Below, one piece after another: positions 58,871 through 64,000 of a stretch of 64,000 nucleotides of DNA. The notes under the pieces were generated by a model. It had not been told where the DNA came from, searched no databases, and worked only from the letters and a program-made list of their open reading frames with translations. Origin of the DNA: Epiperipatus broadwayi (taxonomy: Eukaryota > Onychophora > Udeonychophora > Euonychophora > Peripatidae); NCBI GenBank assembly GCA_028023455.1, contig JAQFVV010000143.1, positions 2,270,001-2,334,000 of the forward strand. The letters are read 5' to 3'. The translations under genes were made by a program, and so were the position numbers. Within the stretch, counting starts at the first letter, position 1, and the number at the start of each line of letters is the position of its first letter.

Positions 58871-60310
58871 GATTTTGCTTAGATCTTAACATTTTCTGTT
58901 GTAAATACATGATTATCAATTAACTATATTGTACCAAGATCATAGTTGGTACATAATAATTTTATCTAAAAAATTTATTAAAATAATAAATCAACAAATC
59001 AATAAATAAGTTATAAAAATCTAAAGAGTTTCTTTATTAAACAAAATGCAGTTTGCTGTCAAAACGTAAGATTAAAAGTCAAATAGTTTTCTATTATTAA
59101 TTTTGAAATAAAAGTTACAATTAATTAATTAAAGGAGGAAAGGGGAGTTTTCATTAGAAAAAGTCAAACTAAAAGTTTTATAAAAAGAAGTAAAGAGTTT
59201 ATTATTAGTTGAAATATAATTTAAATAAGTTTAAAAATATAAATCTCTTTTCATTCAAGTTTAAGTAAAAGAAAAAAAAAGGGTCATCTGAAAAACTAAA
59301 TAGTAAATTGTATTAAAATATACATGTGTGTAAATGATGAATGTTTGTTAGTAAAATATATATGTGTGTGTTAAAATAATATTAAAAAATAAATGAAAGT
59401 TAAAAATTAAAAAACACTCAGCGATGGCTATTAATTAAAATGTAAAAAAACAACACGTTTGCATGGCTATTAACTAAACGATCTCAAAAACATGTAATTA
59501 AAGGATTATCAAAGGAATTTCGACAACAGGTATTACTGGAGGATATCAAAATGAAAACACATGTCATGTATAAATAGCAAATTTTTTTTATCGGACATTT
59601 AGTCGAGTTAATTGCATCAGAGTTGCATTACAGTTCAGTTCAGTCAGTCAGTTCGGATAACAGTTCAGTTTATTATGAATCAATCAAGAATACAGTGTTA
59701 AAACCACGGGAAACATGCGGCTGTCTCTATCCTGAAGTCCAGTAAAACAGCAAGACCTGCCCGTGAAAATAATGTCTGCGTAACAGCTTGAAGAATCTCC
59801 GTCAATATCTAATTGTCTCCAGGAATAATATCAACTAATAATCATCAAATCTCTGCAGGAAAACTTCAAATCTAACCGGTTAGATATACTTCATTAGAAG
59901 CAGCAAACAGCAAGATGTATCCACATTCAAAATACTAGGTAAAACACTTTCTTATTTTCATTTATAAAGTAGCCATTGCATTCGTGTAAATTCTCCAAGA
60001 GTCAAGGATATGAACTCTATATCATACATAAAATGAACTATTGATATATTTGTTTAAATTTCAAATACTATTTAATGCTTTATTATTATATAAGTGAGTG
60101 TATGAGTTAATATGTGCGTGATCATTATATCAGTGTTATTAGTTAAATGAGATTTATAAATGTTAATTAAAATAAATTGTCTTTAAACTAAAACTTTATT
60201 TGTCGGTCAATTCTTTACATCAATTCTTTTTACCAATCTTTTCATCAATTCTTTTACCAATCTTTCCATCAATTCTTTTCACCACAAATTTAGTATAATC
60301 TGGTAGTGAT
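58871..60310 (+). other. LTR-like promoter region
   Basis: TATAAATA at 59569-59576 is followed by CAGTTCAGTTCAGTCAGTCA and a GC-richer 300-bp stretch, then AATAAA (about 60172) with a T/G-rich stretch after it. Three copies of a 24-bp unit (CATCAATTCTTTTACCAATC) lie at 60206-60284. This is the U3-R-U5 order of an LTR. TGGTAGTGATTACA at 60302 could even be a primer-binding site. No partner LTR or pol was found, so solo-LTR status is inference. Confidence 0.35.
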
Positions 60311-61380
60311 TACAAGTAGCTGAGCTAGTCATGGGTATAGGTGTTGAATTAATGGCCATTGTTCAAAGTGCGTTGTTTATTCTTCTGGAAAAATAACTGA
60401 TGCCCGTGTTTATACAGAACAAAAAAAAGTGCTTTGAACTTGGTGTTGAATTCAACAGTCGAGAAGAAGTTATGTCCTGGAAATGTAATGCTAGTTATAT
60501 ATTTTATAGCTATCATTTGGACATACATACTCTCCGAGTATGTTCTTCTCTGCCTAAGAAACTGGTATTTCGAACTTCTCATATTCGAACCCGGTACAAT
60601 ATATACCAAACTAGAAAACAATTTAATTATAATGGTCCAAAATTATTTAAAATATTTATGCAAGAATATTCTCTGAATTTACAAACACCAGTTATTTGTG
60701 GTATTATATTAAATAATATTTTGTTTGTATATATATTATGTTTTATATTTTATCTCATATATTTGAAATTCTTTACTGAAGATTTTTCTTATATGGAGTT
60801 TATATTACTGCATTACTTTCTTATTCTCTCAAATTATTTGTCTACATAGGGAATTATAAAATTTCTGTAGTCTGCCAGTCTTCAATTTATTGGATGCTTT
60901 TCCATTTTCATTAATTCACAACTATTTTATTATTATATTTCAAACGTTCAATTGTCACTGATAAAACTTGAGCATATAACACATTCCCTATATTTTCAAT
61001 AAAACCAGCTTCTTAATTTAATGACTGATGTTATTACTCTCATAACTTTCTTCACTAAATTCTTTTCTTTTATATATAAAATGAAAGCTATATATATATA
61101 TATAATTCATTAAGGAACAAAATGACTAATAAAATATTAAAGGAAACAAAATGAAAAATATAAATATCAAAAAAATATGGTGTAAAAAGCACAAAATTCA
61201 ATTGAACAAAGCAAATGAGTCTAGAAAAGTGATTGAAGATAATACAAAAAGAGAAATTATATAAATATATGCAACAAGATGTGATATGTTGGACTAATTC
61301 CATCATTTATGAATGAATGTTGAATGTATAGAAAATTTAAAACTTTATTTAAACTTTCCAAATACAAACAACTTGTTCTT
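60311..61380. other. AT-rich intronic sequence
   Basis: Overlapping frames on both strands at 60349-60849 have no domain. A short imperfect inverted repeat (GTTCAAAGTGCG near 60361 against its complement near 60430) and a B-box-like GGGTTCGAATA (minus, about 60587) hint at an old SINE. Nothing firm. Confidence 0.35.
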
Positions 61381-61398
61381 CATCATCATCATCATCAT
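61381..61398 (-). repeat. Simple-repeat tail of the RTE element
   Basis: (ATG)n on the minus strand, directly after the 3' end of the RTE ORF. RTE-clade LINEs typically end in a short tandem repeat rather than poly(A). Confidence 0.8.
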
Positions 61399-61400
61399 TA

Positions 61401-62846
61401 TCAACCATTATCAATCCACTGCAGGATGAAGTTCTCTTCAAGTTTAATCCATCTTCTCCGATCTTTAGCTTCTCTTCTCCACATCACCCCTACACATTTT
61501 CTTATTTCATCCATCCATCTTACATGTGGTCTCCTTCTGGGTCTTTTACAATCTCTTGGAATCCAGTTTAAAATTTCAATTGTCCATCTATTATCATCTC
61601 TTCTAGCAATATGTCCAGCCCAACTCCACTTTAATCTTTTAATTTTTTCAATGAGGTCAGCAACACCTGTTTGTTCTCTTACACATACATTGCGTTTTCG
61701 ATCTCTTCTTGTTACTCCCAACATACATCTCTCCATACTTCTTTGAGTGGTCTGAAGTCTCTGTATTGATCTTCTATTAAGTGTCCAAGTCTCAGATCCA
61801 TAAGTAAGAACTGGTACAACACATTTGTTAAAAACCTTTCTTTTCAAACACATAGGCATATTTCCTTTTAATATCAAGTTATTTCTACCAAAAGCACTCC
61901 AACCAAGTTTAATTCTATGATTAATTTCCTCTATTATGTTTCCATCTGTATTAATAATCTGACCAAGGTATTTGTAACTCTTAACTTCTTCTAATTCATC
62001 ATAATCAATCTTTATTTTCATATTTTGAGCAAATCGATTAAACATTACTTTAGACTTTTTAACATTTATCTTTAGTCCTACTTTCCTACTTTCATCTGAT
62101 AACTCCTGCAACATTTCCTGCAGCTCGGAAGCATTATTTGCAAAAACAACTACATCATCTGCGAAATCTAAATGACTTAAATAATCTCCATTTACTTTCA
62201 CTCCTTTAGTTTCCCATTTTAATCCACAAAATACTTCTTGCAGCACTGCTGTAAAAAGTTTTGGAGATATGGAGTCAACTTGTCTTACACCTTTCTCAAT
62301 GTTGACTTTCCCAGTATCATTATGTAATCTAATTGTTGCTGTTGCATTTTTATAAATATTCTTTAAAATATGACAATATCCTGGATCTATACCTCGATGA
62401 TCCAATGCTTTAATCACTGAAGAAATGTTTATAGAATCAAATGCCTTTTCATAATCTACAAATCCAAAACATAATGACAACTCATATTCATTTGTCCTTT
62501 CTATAACTTCTCTCAATACTTGAATATGATCTACTGTACTAAAACCACTTTTAAATCCAGCTTGTTCTCTTGGTTGGTGAAAATCCAAGGTTCTCTGTAG
62601 ACGAGTTGTAATTATCTTGGTAAAAATTTTATATAAAACTGATAAAAGGCTGATAGGTCTGTAATTTCTAATATCTTCTTTATCACCTTTTTTAAATATT
62701 AATATTATTACTGCATTCTTCCAATCATCCGGTACATCTTTATCATTTAGACATTTGGTATATAACTTTGCTAATATTTTTTCTGTTTCTTCACCTGCTT
62801 CTTTTAATATATCAATTATAATTCCATCATTACCTGGAGCCTTTCC
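61401..62846 (-). CDS. RTE-like LINE reverse transcriptase (C-terminal part of ORF, frameshifted)
   Basis: Open from a homopolymer frameshift at 62847-62853 down to the stop at 61401. It starts with APGNDGI and IRNYRPISLLSVLYK (about 62650-62690), then EQAGFKSGFSTVDHI, FGFVDYEKAFDSI (first catalytic Asp), KGVRQVDSISPKLF, HLDFADDVVVFA (catalytic FADD, about 62143-62175), KYLGQIINTDG, a post-RT SETWTLNRRSIQRL segment and WAGHIARRDDNRW, ending ILQWIDNG. In the family it copies its own RNA at a nicked target. All RT motifs look intact. A Val stands where many relatives have Cys in GVRQ(G/C)D. The first in-frame ATG (62588) is internal, so it is not the true start. Confidence 0.88.
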   Translation of the reverse strand, partial: GKAPGNDGIIIDILKEAGEETEKILAKLYTKCLNDKDVPDDWKNAVIILIFKKGDKEDIRNYRPISLLSVLYKIFTKIITTRLQRTLDFHQPREQAGFKSGFSTVDHIQVLREVIERTNEYELSLCFGFVDYEKAFDSINISSVIKALDHRGIDPGYCHILKNIYKNATATIRLHNDTGKVNIEKGVRQVDSISPKLFTAVLQEVFCGLKWETKGVKVNGDYLSHLDFADDVVVFANNASELQEMLQELSDESRKVGLKINVKKSKVMFNRFAQNMKIKIDYDELEEVKSYKYLGQIINTDGNIIEEINHRIKLGWSAFGRNNLILKGNMPMCLKRKVFNKCVVPVLTYGSETWTLNRRSIQRLQTTQRSMERCMLGVTRRDRKRNVCVREQTGVADLIEKIKRLKWSWAGHIARRDDNRWTIEILNWIPRDCKRPRRRPHVRWMDEIRKCVGVMWRREAKDRRRWIKLEENFILQWIDNG

Positions 62847-64000
62847 TTTTTTTCATACATTTAATTGCATTTCTCACTTCTTCATTTAAAATTCTGGGCA
62901 ATTCGGAAGATGTAATAGATATAGGAGGTACTTGTTCTTTATTACTATATAATTCTTGATAAAAATCTTCTACCAATTTCATAATGTCATCCCTCTTTTT
63001 AGTAATAATTCCATCTTTTTTCCTTATTGCAGATATAAATTTCCTACCAATACCAAAATGTTGTTTTACATTCTTAAGACTTTTATTTTCTTCTACAGAT
63101 TTTCTTGCTAGTTCACAGTTATACTTTCTTATATCATTTTCAACTCTTTTCCGCACCATTTTACAAAATTCGAGATATTCAATTCTTTTTAATGCATCAT
63201 TCTTGCATATCTTCATATTCCTTCTTTTCTTCATAAGTTCTCTAGTCTCAGTAGAAATTTTATTAGTCAATTGCTGCTTTTTTCTACCAGCTATCTTTGT
63301 TGCAGTTTTTAAAAGTGTATCAGTTATTTTCATATTAATTTCTTTCAAATCTGAATCATGTTCAAAATCTACTAATACTTGAAACCGATTTGTAAGTTCT
63401 AATTTAAATTCATTAGAATGTTTCTGAAGATTAGGAATATCAACTGTAAATATAGTTTTTCTTAATAATTTTTGTCTCTCTAGTTTTACATTAACATGTA
63501 TCTTACCCCTTACTAATCGATGATCACTTCCTGTGTTAAATTTATTAAGAACATTACAATCTTGAAATATGTATTTCCTGTTAGTCAAAATATAATCCAA
63601 TTCTGCTGTACCTTCATTTGGATGCTTCCATGTCCATTTCCTTCTAACATTTTTCTCAAAAAAAGAATTCATAATATAAAGTTTTTCCTTCTCTGCAAAC
63701 TCCACAAGTCTATGTCCTCTCTCATTTCTATTACCATAACCAAAATTACCTACAACACTTTCATCTTTCATTTGTTTACCAATTCTAGCATTAAAATCTC
63801 CCATAACAATTTTAAAATGTTGTTTACTCTGATCAAAAGCCTTTTGTACATCCATATAAAAATCTTCTACTACTTCATCACTGTGAGAACTTGTTGGGGC
63901 ATAAACCTGAATTATCTGCATTTCATATCTGCTATTAAGTTGTATAACTAATCTTGCCACTCTGTCTGATACACCATCAATCTCCACAATATTGTTCTTC
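62830..64000 (-). CDS. RTE-like LINE endonuclease (N-terminal part of ORF, runs off window)
   Basis: Open to the window end, so the true start is outside. Endonuclease/exonuclease/phosphatase-fold motifs: IIQVYAPTS, IVMGDFNARIGKQ (catalytic Asp/Asn), RRKWTWKHPNEGTAELDYIL (Asp), and GSDHRLV (catalytic Asp-His). The linker follows, ending NEEVRNAIKCMKK. One extra base in a 7-T run (62847-62853; A-run in the coding sense) shifts the frame just before the RT opening KAPGNDG. Apart from that the two parts form one continuous ORF, as in RTE elements. This nuclease nicks target DNA to start reverse transcription. Proteins of this family are often mislabelled 'craniofacial development protein 2-like' in databases. 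Confidence 0.88.
   Translation of the reverse strand, partial: KNNIVEIDGVSDRVARLVIQLNSRYEMQIIQVYAPTSSHSDEVVEDFYMDVQKAFDQSKQHFKIVMGDFNARIGKQMKDESVVGNFGYGNRNERGHRLVEFAEKEKLYIMNSFFEKNVRRKWTWKHPNEGTAELDYILTNRKYIFQDCNVLNKFNTGSDHRLVRGKIHVNVKLERQKLLRKTIFTVDIPNLQKHSNEFKLELTNRFQVLVDFEHDSDLKEINMKITDTLLKTATKIAGRKKQQLTNKISTETRELMKKRRNMKICKNDALKRIEYLEFCKMVRKRVENDIRKYNCELARKSVEENKSLKNVKQHFGIGRKFISAIRKKDGIITKKRDDIMKLVEDFYQELYSNKEQVPPISITSSELPRILNEEVRNAIKCMKKRKGSR

Larger units (their letters stand above)
61381..64000 (-). mobile_element. Nearly intact RTE-like LINE, 5' end outside window
   Basis: Combines the simple-repeat tail, the RT part and the endonuclease part. Only one frameshift in about 2.6 kb, against dozens of lesions in the copies at 47.5 kb and 21.5 kb, makes this the youngest-looking element in the window. 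Confidence 0.88.

Noticed and set aside
60349-60849. Overlapping frames of 149 (plus) and 90 (minus) codons
   Set aside because: Neither product shows a domain; overlap on both strands in an AT-rich intron suggests chance or an old SINE.
61324-63951. Plus-strand frames of 132-143 codons across the RTE element
   Set aside because: They are antisense shadows of the minus-strand endonuclease and RT ORF.
1-64000. CRISPR arrays, operons, Shine-Dalgarno sites, rRNA
   Set aside because: None seen; the intron-split gene and transposon classes show an animal nuclear genome.

Overview
This is a strongly AT-rich invertebrate-type animal nuclear segment. The evidence is an intron-split gene and a dense, layered set of animal transposable elements: Penelope-like, RTE-like and other non-LTR elements, gypsy, hAT and pogo/Tigger-like elements. 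There are no operons, no bacterial signals and no CRISPR. The species cannot be named from the sequence alone.

One host gene is visible, on the minus strand. It is a ZNRF1/ZNRF2-type E3 ubiquitin ligase (N-terminal zinc finger plus C-terminal RING in the family). Its last two coding exons are at 51993-52098 (phase 1 to phase 2, 34 codons) and 20622-20679 (end of the RING and stop). Splice signals and codon phase match exactly. The intron between them is about 31.3 kb and holds most of the recognisable transposons. The 5' exons were not found, so everything above 52098 is probably also intron, and the likely 3' UTR runs from 20621 down to about 19.2 kb.

Layout. 0.6-2.6 kb: Penelope-like element (PLE; RT plus GIY-YIG) between inverted flanking repeats that carry a tRNA-like box and a hammerhead-like core. 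2.7-3.1 kb: dispersed repeat A. 3.5-4.7 kb: second PLE remnant. 6.3-7.4 kb: pogo/Tigger-like element M1. 9.2-10.6 kb: decayed gypsy, broken by M2 (10.6-11.7 kb). 12.7-13.9 kb: another TIR element. 14.5-14.9 kb: 180-bp tandem duplication. 15.6-16.9 kb: dispersed repeats B and A. 19.2-20.7 kb: ZNRF 3' end. 21.5 kb: RTE 3' fragment. 23.5-34.3 kb: complete gypsy insertion with 2.8-kb LTRs and a 4-bp target duplication. 36.3-37.6 kb: third PLE remnant. 42.7 kb: repeat B. 45.0-46.1 kb: hAT with BED-type transposase remnant. 47.5-49.9 kb: decayed RTE. 52.0 kb: ZNRF exon. 53.4-53.9 kb: another non-LTR 3' end. 53.95-54.20 kb: near-perfect foldback with hammerhead-like cores. 56.4 kb: tRNA-like sequence. 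56.9-58.9 kb: CR1/jockey-like RT split by M3. 59.5-60.3 kb: LTR-like promoter region. 61.4 kb to the window end: nearly intact RTE on the minus strand with one homopolymer frameshift.

Almost every transposon ORF is broken. The RTE at the right edge looks youngest. The nesting order (M2 inside gypsy, M3 inside a LINE, small palindromes inside M1 and M2) gives a relative chronology.
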